64,000 bases of DNA from Candidatus Roseilinea sp. (GTDB taxonomy: Bacteria; Chloroflexota; Anaerolineae; J036; Brachytrichaceae): assembly GCA_025055235.1 (NCBI GenBank), contig JANWYN010000072.1, positions 1-64,000 on the forward strand, written 5' to 3'. Below are positions 1-7,926 of the stretch, piece by piece (positions within the stretch are counted from its first letter, which is position 1; every line of letters begins with the position of its first letter). The notes beneath the pieces are model-generated. The model was not told the origin of the DNA. It saw only the letters and a list, made by a program, of their open reading frames with translations, and ran no database searches. Both the position numbers and the translations under genes were made by a program.

Positions 1-1
1 C

Positions 2-523
2 ATCCAAGGCGCTATCTCGACGCAAATGATAGGCGCATGGACAATGGGGGTTGTTGCCGCCGCCAATCCCGATCTGAAGCTGGATTACGTGCCTACGCCT
101 AAACTGCAGAACGCCCAGTCTGACGTGGTCTATCCGGATCACATCGCTGTCATCACGCTCTCACGGCGCCTGGCACAAGATCAGCAGAAGCTGGATGCTG
201 CCATCGGCTTAACGCGGGAGCTCATGTCGTCAGAATCCTTGATCGAGATCATGAATCAGTACAGTGGATCGTTGATGAGCATAGATCTATACAAAGATCC
301 ACGCCTGGAGAAGACCAAATACGGCATGGCCTCTAAGCGAATAGCTGAGTCGGTGTGGGCGCGCGCGAGGTTCCCACAAGACCGTGTGGCTAACCAGGCA
401 CCCGCATTGACCGAGTTGCAGCGCGCCGTGCAGAAGGAGATCAGCATCACCGAGGCATTGCAGAATGCCGATAAGTACTTGAATGAACAAGAGTCGCAGG
501 CTCGCGAACGCCTGAAGTCTTAA
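2..523 (+). CDS. ABC sugar transporter substrate-binding protein, C-terminal part
   Basis: The reading frame is open from the window edge to the stop at 521-523, so only the last 173 residues are visible. The text reads as the second lobe of a family-1 extracellular solute-binding protein: a small Gly/Ala segment (MIGAWTMGVV) like the usual GxWxxG region, then an amphipathic helical tail of the kind that closes these proteins. It is followed directly by two MalF/MalG-type permease genes in the same direction, which supports a carbohydrate uptake role at the outer face of the membrane. The signal peptide and lipobox lie outside the window. The ligand cannot be told. No ATPase gene is seen nearby, so a shared MsiK/MalK-like ATPase is likely used. 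Confidence 0.8.
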   Translation: MQGAISTQMIGAWTMGVVAAANPDLKLDYVPTPKLQNAQSDVVYPDHIAVITLSRRLAQDQQKLDAAIGLTRELMSSESLIEIMNQYSGSLMSIDLYKDPRLEKTKYGMASKRIAESVWARARFPQDRVANQAPALTELQRAVQKEISITEALQNADKYLNEQESQARERLKS

Positions 524-537
524 GGGATATCTCCTCT

Positions 538-1521
538 ATGGCATTGCGCCGTGCATGGTCGGTTTACCATACACGGCGCAATGCTCGACTTGCCATGCAA
601 GACAGTATGCAGTATCTGAAGGCTAAGGCCACGGTCGCTACGCGACAGAAGGGCCACAGAGCGCACATAGGCAGCTGGCTAGGTTTAACTGTGGCTCTGT
701 GTCTGTTGATCTACTACCTCATCGTCTTCGTCGTGCCCTTCAGCATCGCTGTGTGGCTCTCGTTTCACAACTGGGACTTCATCGTAGATCCTAAGTTTGT
801 CGGACTGCGCAACTATCAGCGCATGTTCAACGATGGCTACTTTTGGCAAGCGGTGCGTGTGACCGTCACCTTCTCAGCCGTTGAGATCAGTATTGCAATC
901 GCCATCGGATTAGTGTTGGCCTTTTTACTCAGCCGGCTTCGTGGCATCGCACAGCGCTCGATCCTCGCGCTATTCTATCTGCCGGTGATCATCCCGAGCG
1001 TCGTGTCTGTCTTGTTGTGGCGCTGGCTGTACATCAGCAACGGCGGTGCATTCAACGTGCTGTTGACGAGTCTTGGGTTGCCTCCCCAGCCTTTCTTGTT
1101 GAGTTCCGAGCAAGCGCTCTATTGCATCATCGTGATGGTCATTTGGACCTTCCTCGGCAGCGTGATGGTGCTGTTTTTGGCCGGCATCAACGAGATTCCG
1201 GAGCATCTGATTGAGGCAGCCATGTTGGATGGCGCCGGCCTGTGGCGACAGTTCTGGTATATCATCCTGCCCCTACTCCGACCGGTCATCGTATACCAAG
1301 TCGTGGTCAGCGTGATCGGCACCTTTCAACTGTTCGAGCAATTCGTATTCCTATCCGGCCCAGGCTTCAGCACGCGCACGTTAGCCGTTTACACCTACCA
1401 GCTTGGCTTTCAAAGTCTTGATCTTGGCTACGGCGCAGCGGTGTCAATGTTCATCTTTGTCGCACTGCTGATCGCCACAGCGGTGCAGCTGCGGCGACTG
1501 CACGCGACATTCGAGTATTGA
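538..1521 (+). CDS. ABC sugar transporter permease, MalF/UgpA type
   Basis: This is an integral membrane permease of a carbohydrate ABC importer, 327 aa from this start. Six hydrophobic segments are readable, beginning with ALCLLIYYLIVFVVPFSI. The cytoplasmic EAA loop that docks to the ATPase is clear near residue 223 (EAAMLDGAG then ILPLLRP). The start at 538 has AAGGGA ten bases upstream. However, the first 20 codons form a strong hairpin and make the N-terminus longer than usual for MalF-like proteins, so ATG at 595 or 607 is a real alternative. It sits between the binding protein and the MalG-type gene, with a 1-base overlap (TGATG) into the latter. Confidence 0.88.
   Translation: MALRRAWSVYHTRRNARLAMQDSMQYLKAKATVATRQKGHRAHIGSWLGLTVALCLLIYYLIVFVVPFSIAVWLSFHNWDFIVDPKFVGLRNYQRMFNDGYFWQAVRVTVTFSAVEISIAIAIGLVLAFLLSRLRGIAQRSILALFYLPVIIPSVVSVLLWRWLYISNGGAFNVLLTSLGLPPQPFLLSSEQALYCIIVMVIWTFLGSVMVLFLAGINEIPEHLIEAAMLDGAGLWRQFWYIILPLLRPVIVYQVVVSVIGTFQLFEQFVFLSGPGFSTRTLAVYTYQLGFQSLDLGYGAAVSMFIFVALLIATAVQLRRLHATFEY
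541..584 (+). other. Perfect 13-bp inverted repeat (hairpin) at permease gene start
   Basis: The arms GCATTGCGCCGTG (541-553) and CACGGCGCAATGC (572-584) are exact reverse complements. A second inner stem ATGGT/ACCAT surrounds a 6-base loop. It lies 18 bases after the binding-protein stop and overlaps the first codons of the following permease if translation starts at 538. No T-run follows, so it is not a standard terminator. In many sugar ABC operons a stem-loop after the binding-protein gene lowers permease expression; that role here is inference. Confidence 0.6.
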
Positions 1522-2396
1522 TGCTTATTATGAACAGTTCATTGTCTATATTAGCCGTTGTGCGCAAGAGGTACGGCATCCACTTGAGTCAGATGATCAT
1601 CTTCGTCGTTCTCATTGCGCTCGCCATGCTTATGGCTTATCCGTTCCTCTGGCTCATCTTCTCTTCATTCAAGACAGCTAAAGACATCGTCACACTACCA
1701 GTGCAATTGATGCCGCGTGAGTGGACTCTGGAATCGTTCAGGCGTGTCTTGGCTGCGCCTGATTTGCCACGTGCGTACTTCAACAGCTTGGGCTTGAGCT
1801 TCATTATCGTGGCGCTGGTTCTCGCTACGTCTTCACTGGGCGGCTACGTGTTCGCGCGGCTTCGCTTTCCAGGCCGTGAAATGATGTTTTTGATGATTCT
1901 TTCAACCACGATGGTGCCGTTCATCACGTTGCTGATCCCTCTGTATCTTGTGATGCAGAGGTTTGGCTTGCTAAACAGTTACATGGCCATCATTATTCCA
2001 TCGGCGGTGACGTCATTTGGCATCTTCCTGTGCCGACAATTCATCTCGGTGATCCCGCGCGATCTATACGAAGCAGCCAAGATGGACGGCTGCGGTGACT
2101 TTGCCATTTATCTGCGCATTATCCTTCCACTAACAAAGCCTGTGCTTGCTGCACTTGCTATCTTCACGTTTCTTGGATCCTTTAACGCTTATCTGTGGCC
2201 TCTGGTCGTGCTCAACGACAAACATCTATTCACGTTGCCCATCGCATTAACCAAACTGCTCTCAACCTATGGTGTAACCAACTATGACCTAATCATGCCT
2301 GCCTCGCTGTTGGCTTGTTTGCCGCCAGTCATAGTCTTCTTAGTGTTTCAGCGTAATTTCGTGCAAGGAATCGCTCTATCTGGAATTAGGGGATAG
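1521..2396 (+). CDS. ABC sugar transporter permease, MalG/UgpE type
   Basis: This 291-aa membrane protein is the partner permease of the upstream gene. The start ATG at 1521 shares its A with the TGA stop of the previous gene, typical translational coupling; a TTG three bases earlier is less likely. Hydrophobic helices start at residue 25 (IIFVVLIALAMLMAYPFLWL). The EAA loop is present (EAAKMDGCG then ILPLTKP). The C-terminal FVQGIALSGIRG is the usual MalG-type ending (RxFxxGxxxGxxKG). Substrate is probably a sugar or glycoside; nothing in the sequence fixes which. Confidence 0.9.
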   Translation: MLIMNSSLSILAVVRKRYGIHLSQMIIFVVLIALAMLMAYPFLWLIFSSFKTAKDIVTLPVQLMPREWTLESFRRVLAAPDLPRAYFNSLGLSFIIVALVLATSSLGGYVFARLRFPGREMMFLMILSTTMVPFITLLIPLYLVMQRFGLLNSYMAIIIPSAVTSFGIFLCRQFISVIPRDLYEAAKMDGCGDFAIYLRIILPLTKPVLAALAIFTFLGSFNAYLWPLVVLNDKHLFTLPIALTKLLSTYGVTNYDLIMPASLLACLPPVIVFLVFQRNFVQGIALSGIRG

Positions 2397-2402
2397 CTGG
2401 CC

Positions 2403-4187
2403 ATGAGGCAGCTCAATTGCGGTGCGTTGGTGCTAATCAACTCGATCAGCAGCAATGTGCAAGACGCGTGGCACTACGTGGTGCCATATTTGAATCATTT
2501 CGGTGTGCCCTACACAGTTGTTGATCTTCTACATGTGCCTCTGCCTACGAATGTGACAGATTATGCGCTCGTGATCATCGCGCATGCTCGTTTTGACCCA
2601 GCAGGTAGACGCTTATCTTTTGCAGATCGGCAGGTACTGATACAAGCAGTCACTGCTGGTGTCGGTCTAGTCAGCTTCGATCCAACGTGTCCGAATGTCA
2701 GGGATATCTCAGATAATTCTGATGATGTTTTGGCTGGTGAAACATCTGGCGACGCGATTGTTTTCACAGGTGAGCATCCTATCACCGTGCTGCATGATGG
2801 GCAGCCAATCCTGCTGTCGAGGCCATTGAGTATCCCAGTAATGGCAGCTTCGGCAGATGCCGCGCTGCTACGGGTCGGCGGTTCGCCCTTACTGTCTGTG
2901 CATACGATCGGTGCAGGGCGGGTTGTGCGTTGGGCCTCACTTAGGTGGGCGCAGACTGACGTACTTGGTCCACTAGGCGGCTTGGACGATGTGTTCTGGC
3001 GCAGTCTAGTCTGGGCAGCGCGTAAACCTTTTGTCTTACGTGGTATGCCGCCAGTTGTCGGCATGCGGGTGGATGACGTGGCGGGGACGGGACATGTCTG
3101 GAATCAGCCGCCGTTGTGGTGGGTACACGTCTGCAACCGGTATGGTTTAAAACCATGGTTAGGGCTGTTTCTTTATAACCTCACGCCTGAGGCCATCATG
3201 GATATTCGTGCACTTGTTGCAGAGAGGAATGCAACTGCGTTCCCCCATGCGTTTGGTCGTCCGCCTCGTGCTGGAGCCTTCGATTACATTGCTACGTATG
3301 CCGCTGATGCACTTCCACTGCGCTCATCCACCTACGACGAGTTCATCTATTTCGATCACGAACATGGCCGTCCGTGGACAGATGACGAGGCGGCGCGTGG
3401 GCTGGCTGCAGTTGACGACTGGCATGTCAGACATGGTATCCCTATCTCGAAATATGCGGTGCCGCATTGGTACGAGATGGGTCAAAACGTTGCTGGCCAT
3501 CTGCGCGATCGCTGGGGCGTGGAGTTCGTGTGTAAGATTCAGGATATCGATGCCCCCCTGGCTGCTGAGCAGCCGTGGCTGCCGCTTGCTCCATTCCGTT
3601 TGCACGAACCGCCCGGCGCATGTCATTTTGATACGTCCAGGCGCAGTGGACGGCCAGTCTATTATGCCGACTTTGTTAATTTCGGTGGGCGGCAGTTCTT
3701 CAACTGTGTAACTGAAATTCGTGACGATGCAGGTTATGAGTGGGCACCTGATGACGATGTGTCGGAAACTGTAGGTCGAGGCGTGCGCCAGTTACGTCGC
3801 GCGCTTGACAGCATGGTGCTCCCAGTGCTGTTCACTCACGAGACGGACTATATCTACAAAATTAGTCCTGTTGCCTGGGAAGCTGAGATTAAGCAGATTA
3901 CTGCTGCAATTCGCAATTACGAACCAGTCTTTTTGACGATGGACGAAGCAGTGCGTTACGTTCGCGCGTTGTGTACATCACGCCTCGTAAGCGCCAATTA
4001 CAATACCAGGCAACGTGAGCTTGCTATTGCATTTCAAGGTAGTACCGATGTGCCCATTCAGTGCCAAGTTTTCAGTGCAGATTCCTCTAGTGCGAAAGAT
4101 GAAGACTCGCTTAGACCTTTACGCGTAGAAGTTCCTAAGTTTACAGGTGAGATAACTATCCGGTGTAACCCGTATAGGAATCTTTGA
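2403..4187 (+). CDS. Large unrecognised protein, possible carbohydrate deacetylase-like fold
   Basis: I do not recognise this 594-aa protein with certainty. Residues 1-200 look like a Rossmann-type domain of the ThuA/glutamine-amidotransferase-like kind (alternating hydrophobic strands, VIIAHARFDP, GVGLVSFDPT) without an obvious catalytic Cys. From about residue 215 a second part begins with GMRVDDVAG, an Asp pair at the end of a strand as in NodB-type polysaccharide deacetylases. Later it has YFDHEHGRPW, VPHWYEM and LFTHETDY, His-rich strand ends that could bind a metal. There is no signal peptide, so it is probably cytoplasmic. It starts six bases after the MalG-type permease and likely acts on what that transporter imports. 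Metal-dependent deacetylase or hydrolase activity is inference. Confidence 0.6.
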   Translation: MRQLNCGALVLINSISSNVQDAWHYVVPYLNHFGVPYTVVDLLHVPLPTNVTDYALVIIAHARFDPAGRRLSFADRQVLIQAVTAGVGLVSFDPTCPNVRDISDNSDDVLAGETSGDAIVFTGEHPITVLHDGQPILLSRPLSIPVMAASADAALLRVGGSPLLSVHTIGAGRVVRWASLRWAQTDVLGPLGGLDDVFWRSLVWAARKPFVLRGMPPVVGMRVDDVAGTGHVWNQPPLWWVHVCNRYGLKPWLGLFLYNLTPEAIMDIRALVAERNATAFPHAFGRPPRAGAFDYIATYAADALPLRSSTYDEFIYFDHEHGRPWTDDEAARGLAAVDDWHVRHGIPISKYAVPHWYEMGQNVAGHLRDRWGVEFVCKIQDIDAPLAAEQPWLPLAPFRLHEPPGACHFDTSRRSGRPVYYADFVNFGGRQFFNCVTEIRDDAGYEWAPDDDVSETVGRGVRQLRRALDSMVLPVLFTHETDYIYKISPVAWEAEIKQITAAIRNYEPVFLTMDEAVRYVRALCTSRLVSANYNTRQRELAIAFQGSTDVPIQCQVFSADSSSAKDEDSLRPLRVEVPKFTGEITIRCNPYRNL

Positions 4188-4208
4188 GCTGCAGGATGCA
4201 TTCCTTCG

Positions 4209-4310
4209 GTGGCGCTGAAGCGCAACTACGTCAGCGCGGCGCACGCGCAGGCCGGCATTGACCGCACGTTGGAGGTAACGAGAGAGGTGCTATGTAGATT
4301 GGCAATGTAG
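4209..4310 (+). pseudogene. Decayed C-terminal remnant of a class-III aminotransferase
   Basis: In the gap between two coding blocks one frame reads VALKRNYVSAAHAQAGIDRT and continues LEVTREVL before running into TAG at 4308. The pattern (SAAH...IDRTLE..REVL) is how glutamate-1-semialdehyde aminomutase-like class-III aminotransferases end. No start codon, no N-terminal part and no PLP-lysine region exist upstream, where the 594-aa gene ends at 4187. It is therefore best read as a relic left by deletion or rearrangement. Its length (about 28 recognisable residues) makes this a moderate-confidence call. Confidence 0.5.
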
Positions 4311-4397
4311 TTGAGTTTCGCGGTGCTACATCGCAAAGTGTCTGGTTGCGGACTGCAGCTATCAGATGAACTTACTCAAATTAAGGAGGAAGAAGAC

Positions 4398-6098
4398 ATG
4401 AACAAGATCGCAGGTCGTCGCCAGTTTTTAAAGCTACTGGCCGGATCTTCTGCTATCGGCGCTTTGGCTGCATGTGCGGCGCCGGCCGCGCCTGGCGAAG
4501 GGTCTCAAGCACCGGTGACGCCTGCTGGTGGGGAGCCGGGCGCGACCCCGCAAGCGGTGATGGATACCGGGCCGCGTGTAGGCGGCACCTACCGGATTGT
4601 CGCGGGTGGTGATTTCGTGAAAACCCTTGATCCCGGGTCAGCAGAAGCCTTTGAAGATTGGTGGAGCGTAGGCCAGTTACTGTTCAACATGCCTTACGCT
4701 TTCGATCGCGAGGGCAACTTCTATCCCGATTTGGCAGCCGATCTGCCCAAAATCAGCAGTGATGGCAAGGTGTACACCATTCCGCTGCGCAAAGGGGTGA
4801 AGTTTCACAATGGCCGAGAGATGACCGCCGAGGATGTCAAATTCACAATTGAACGTCAGCTCTGGCCGGAGGTGTATAGCTGGGGCAAGTCCTATCTGAA
4901 CACGATCGTCGGTGCCCAGGATGTGCTTGATGGCAAGACAAAAGATCTGGCTGGGGTTAAGGTTGTCGATCCTTATACAGTTGAGATCACCTTGGACCGC
5001 CCCCAAGCCGTCTTCGCGGCCCTCATGTCTATCACGATATTCGGCGTCGTGCCGAAGAAAGAAGTTTTAGACGCTGGCCAGGATTGGGGCACGAAAGTTG
5101 TGATTGGGACTGGGCCGTTCAAATTCGTCGAATGGCAACCGCAACAGCGTGCCGTGTTCGAACGAAACCCCAACTACTTCAAACCTGGGAAGCCATATAT
5201 CGAGCGCGTCGAACTGAACCTGAACGTCGAAGAATCTGTGCGGCTGTTGCGCTGGGAGAGCGGCGAAGCCGACTTCCTCATCGGCATTCCGCCTGCTGAG
5301 TTTCCGCGCATCCTTGCTGACGAGAATTTGAAGGACGTGCTGCGTAGTACTCCAACAATGACCGTGCATCGCTTCAATATCCATATGACGGCAAAGCCAC
5401 TAGACAACTTGAAGGTGCGGCAGGCAATTGCACACGCCATTGATAAAAACGCAGTGGTCAAAGCAACGGGTGCGCCGCATATCGTCACAGATAGCGTCTT
5501 TGCGATAGCCATGCCTCAATATGATCCTAATTTCAGGAGCAACTATCAGTACGATCCCGACAAGGCAAGAGCGCTATTGAAGGAGGCGGGCTATGAGAAC
5601 GGCGTCAACGTCGGCAAAATACTTGGTGGCAGGACCAGGGCGTCGCCAGAAATAGAGGTCATTCATGCGCAATTGAAGGCTGTGGGCATCGAGTCAGAAA
5701 TCGTGTTGGGTCTCTATAACTCGCCTGAGATAGCAGATCGGCTCAGGAGCGGTGACATCACGCTCCACATTCTGTCCTGGTCTGCGAGCTATCCAGATGG
5801 CTACGACTATGCAGCGCCGCTGTTTACCTGTAAGGCGCGTGAAGCCTTCAACCGCAGCAACTACTGCAACCCGAGGATTGACGAACTGTTGGATAAGGCA
5901 GAGGGTCTGCCGCTTACGTCTCCAGAGCGAATTGCCGCCTATCGCGAGATAAACGATATCATGGTCAATCGGGATGTTCAGTCGGTCCCATTGTTCAATC
6001 AGCAGGCGTTTCAGTTAAGTTCCAAGCGAGTGCGCAACGATCTATTGCATCCGATTTACGGCTTGCCTGTGCTGGAAGACGCGTGGATTGCAATGTAG
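4398..6098 (+). CDS. Dipeptide/oligopeptide ABC transporter substrate-binding lipoprotein
   Basis: This 566-aa protein belongs to the SBP_bac_5 (DppA/OppA) family, which captures peptides or other bulky ligands outside the cell. The start at 4398 is chosen because AAGGAGGAAGAAG lies just upstream; the frame stays open earlier but without a signal. The N-terminus has a Tat-like GRRQFLK motif followed by a hydrophobic stretch ending in the lipobox LAAC, then a Pro/Ala linker. Family features include GGTYRIV near the mature start, AEDVKFTIER and GTGPFKFVEW. It is followed by two Dpp-type permeases and a hydrolase, suggesting import followed by cleavage. Confidence 0.92.
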   Translation: MNKIAGRRQFLKLLAGSSAIGALAACAAPAAPGEGSQAPVTPAGGEPGATPQAVMDTGPRVGGTYRIVAGGDFVKTLDPGSAEAFEDWWSVGQLLFNMPYAFDREGNFYPDLAADLPKISSDGKVYTIPLRKGVKFHNGREMTAEDVKFTIERQLWPEVYSWGKSYLNTIVGAQDVLDGKTKDLAGVKVVDPYTVEITLDRPQAVFAALMSITIFGVVPKKEVLDAGQDWGTKVVIGTGPFKFVEWQPQQRAVFERNPNYFKPGKPYIERVELNLNVEESVRLLRWESGEADFLIGIPPAEFPRILADENLKDVLRSTPTMTVHRFNIHMTAKPLDNLKVRQAIAHAIDKNAVVKATGAPHIVTDSVFAIAMPQYDPNFRSNYQYDPDKARALLKEAGYENGVNVGKILGGRTRASPEIEVIHAQLKAVGIESEIVLGLYNSPEIADRLRSGDITLHILSWSASYPDGYDYAAPLFTCKAREAFNRSNYCNPRIDELLDKAEGLPLTSPERIAAYREINDIMVNRDVQSVPLFNQQAFQLSSKRVRNDLLHPIYGLPVLEDAWIAM

Positions 6099-6106
6099 CC
6101 AACTGA

Positions 6107-7006
6107 ATGCAGGCGCAAGCGGCTTTACCTGGGATCAAGGAAACCATCCCGGCACAGCACACGTGGCTAGGTGGAGTCTGGCGCCGATTCTTGCGGCAGC
6201 GGCTGGCCGTGCTGGCTGGAGTTGTGTTGCTCGCAATTTTGCTGAGCGCACTGCTTGCGCCTGTGATTGCGCCCTATGACCCCGAGAAGATATTTCCCGA
6301 AGGTCTAGGCAATCCTCTCCCACCGAGCGACAAGTTCTGGCTTGGCACGGATGGTCGTGGGCGTGACCTGCTGAGTCGTCTATTGTGGGGCGGTCGAATC
6401 TCACTAGCGGTTGGCATCACAGCGAGCACGATTGCACTGTCCATAGCGGTGCTCGTGGGTGGGTTGGCAGGGTTTTTAGGCGGTCGAATAGATTACATCA
6501 TCATGCGTCTAGTTGACCTGATGATGAGCGTCCCGTCGTTCTTCGTAATCTTGTTGCTGGTCGCCTTGCTCAATCCCAGTCCGCTTGCTGTGATATTCGT
6601 CATTGTGTTGTTCGGCTGGCCATACCCTGCACGTGTGTTTCGCTCGGAAGTGCTTTCATTACGGCGGCGCGACTTCATTTTGGCAGCCCAAAGCTTGGGT
6701 GCTCCCGCGCGCATGATCTTCGTTCGTCATCTCCTCCCACACGTGCTTCCGCTACTGGTCGTTTATTTGTCCCTCAGCATCCCAGGGGCCATTTTCACTG
6801 AGACGACCTTGAGCTACCTTGGCCTCGGTGTGCCACCGCCCACTCCCACCTGGGGGTCAATGGTGCTTGATGGCCAACCCTACTATCGCGTCGCGCCGTG
6901 GTTGGTTCTGTGCCCTGGTTTGGCCATCATGCTGACCGGCGTGTGTTTCAATCTCGTCGGCAACGGGCTGCGCGAGGCCATAGATCCCGTCAGGAAGGAA
7001 AGATGA
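6107..7006 (+). CDS. Dipeptide-type ABC transporter permease, DppC/OppC
   Basis: This 299-aa permease starts 8 bases after the binding-protein stop. It has the DppC layout: a short cytoplasmic N-terminus, a first helix (LAVLAGVVLLAILLSALLAP), then APYDPEKIFPEGLGNPLPPS and HxLGTDxxGRDLLSR-like text (FWLGTDGRGRDLLSRLLWG), which is the family hallmark. The ATPase-contact loop reads AAQSLGAPARMIFVRHLLP. The order here is A-C-B rather than the more usual A-B-C. Its stop overlaps the start of the next permease (ATGA). Confidence 0.92.
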   Translation: MQAQAALPGIKETIPAQHTWLGGVWRRFLRQRLAVLAGVVLLAILLSALLAPVIAPYDPEKIFPEGLGNPLPPSDKFWLGTDGRGRDLLSRLLWGGRISLAVGITASTIALSIAVLVGGLAGFLGGRIDYIIMRLVDLMMSVPSFFVILLLVALLNPSPLAVIFVIVLFGWPYPARVFRSEVLSLRRRDFILAAQSLGAPARMIFVRHLLPHVLPLLVVYLSLSIPGAIFTETTLSYLGLGVPPPTPTWGSMVLDGQPYYRVAPWLVLCPGLAIMLTGVCFNLVGNGLREAIDPVRKER

Positions 7007-7926
7007 TCCAATACGTAGCTCGCAGGATCCTATGGATATTGGTCACGCTATTGTGCATCTCGGTCATCACGTTTACTCTGGTGCTCTCGGCGCCTGGAGA
7101 TCCGGCGCGAGCGTTGGCGGGTGCCCGAGCCGACGACTTGGCGTTGAGCCAGGTGCGCGAGCAGTATGGGTTGGACCAACCGATCTACATCCAGTATGCG
7201 CGCTATATGCGCCGTTTGCTCAGCGGAGATTTGGGCTATTCGTACGCCTATAACCGCCCGGTTGCGGAGGAGCTTGCCGACAAGTTGCGTCCCACTGCAC
7301 TACTGGCGCTTTCGATTATCGTTGTTGCAGTGCTCATGGGCATTCCATTGGGTGTATTCACAGCGCAGCGGAATCAATCCAAAATCGGCCAGGCTGTGAA
7401 CATCGTTGGCCTGATGACGATTTCGATTCCTGCATTCGTGTTCGGCTTGCTGCTGATCTATGTGTTGGGATACAGCTTGCGCTGGTTCCCGATCGGGGGA
7501 TACGGCTCTATCGGCCACCTGGTTCTTCCGACGCTGACTGTTGCCATCCCATGGTCGGTGTGGTATGCGAATATTTTGCGCACGAATCTGCTCAATCTTG
7601 CACACAGCGACTTTGTGCGCACCGCCCACGCCAAAGGGCTGCAAAAGTGGGCTGTCACCTTGCGTCATGCGTTGCCTAATGCACTTGCGCCGGTACTGAC
7701 GATGGTAAGCATGGATCTTGCGGCACTGCTTACCGGTTTGGCCATCGTCGAGTATGTCTTCAATTGGCCGGGCATCGGTTGGATGGCCGTGCGGGCTGCT
7801 TTGAGCCGCGATATCCCCGTCGTCATGGCAACAGTCTTGTTGGGGGGACTGTTTATCGGTCTGGGCAACTTGATTGCCGATCTACTCGTCGCACGCTTGG
7901 ATCCGCGCGTGCAGTTGGACAACTGA
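7003..7926 (+). CDS. Dipeptide-type ABC transporter permease, DppB/OppB
   Basis: This 307-aa protein begins MIQYVARRILWILVTLL, the standard DppB opening with positively charged residues then the first helix. The start at 7003 overlaps the DppC stop by four bases (ATGA) and has AGGAAGG upstream; a longer frame exists from 6898 but it only translates the end of dppC. The periplasmic segment (APGDPARAL, REQYGLDQPIYIQYARY, GDLGYSY) and the EAA-like loop (TAHAKGLQKWAVTLRHALPN) match the family. No OppD/OppF ATPase genes follow, so the ATPases must be encoded elsewhere. Confidence 0.92.
   Translation: MIQYVARRILWILVTLLCISVITFTLVLSAPGDPARALAGARADDLALSQVREQYGLDQPIYIQYARYMRRLLSGDLGYSYAYNRPVAEELADKLRPTALLALSIIVVAVLMGIPLGVFTAQRNQSKIGQAVNIVGLMTISIPAFVFGLLLIYVLGYSLRWFPIGGYGSIGHLVLPTLTVAIPWSVWYANILRTNLLNLAHSDFVRTAHAKGLQKWAVTLRHALPNALAPVLTMVSMDLAALLTGLAIVEYVFNWPGIGWMAVRAALSRDIPVVMATVLLGGLFIGLGNLIADLLVARLDPRVQLDN

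Noticed and set aside
541-584. Rho-independent terminator after the first binding-protein gene
   Set aside because: The stem is strong but no T-run follows, and the two permease genes downstream need the same transcript.
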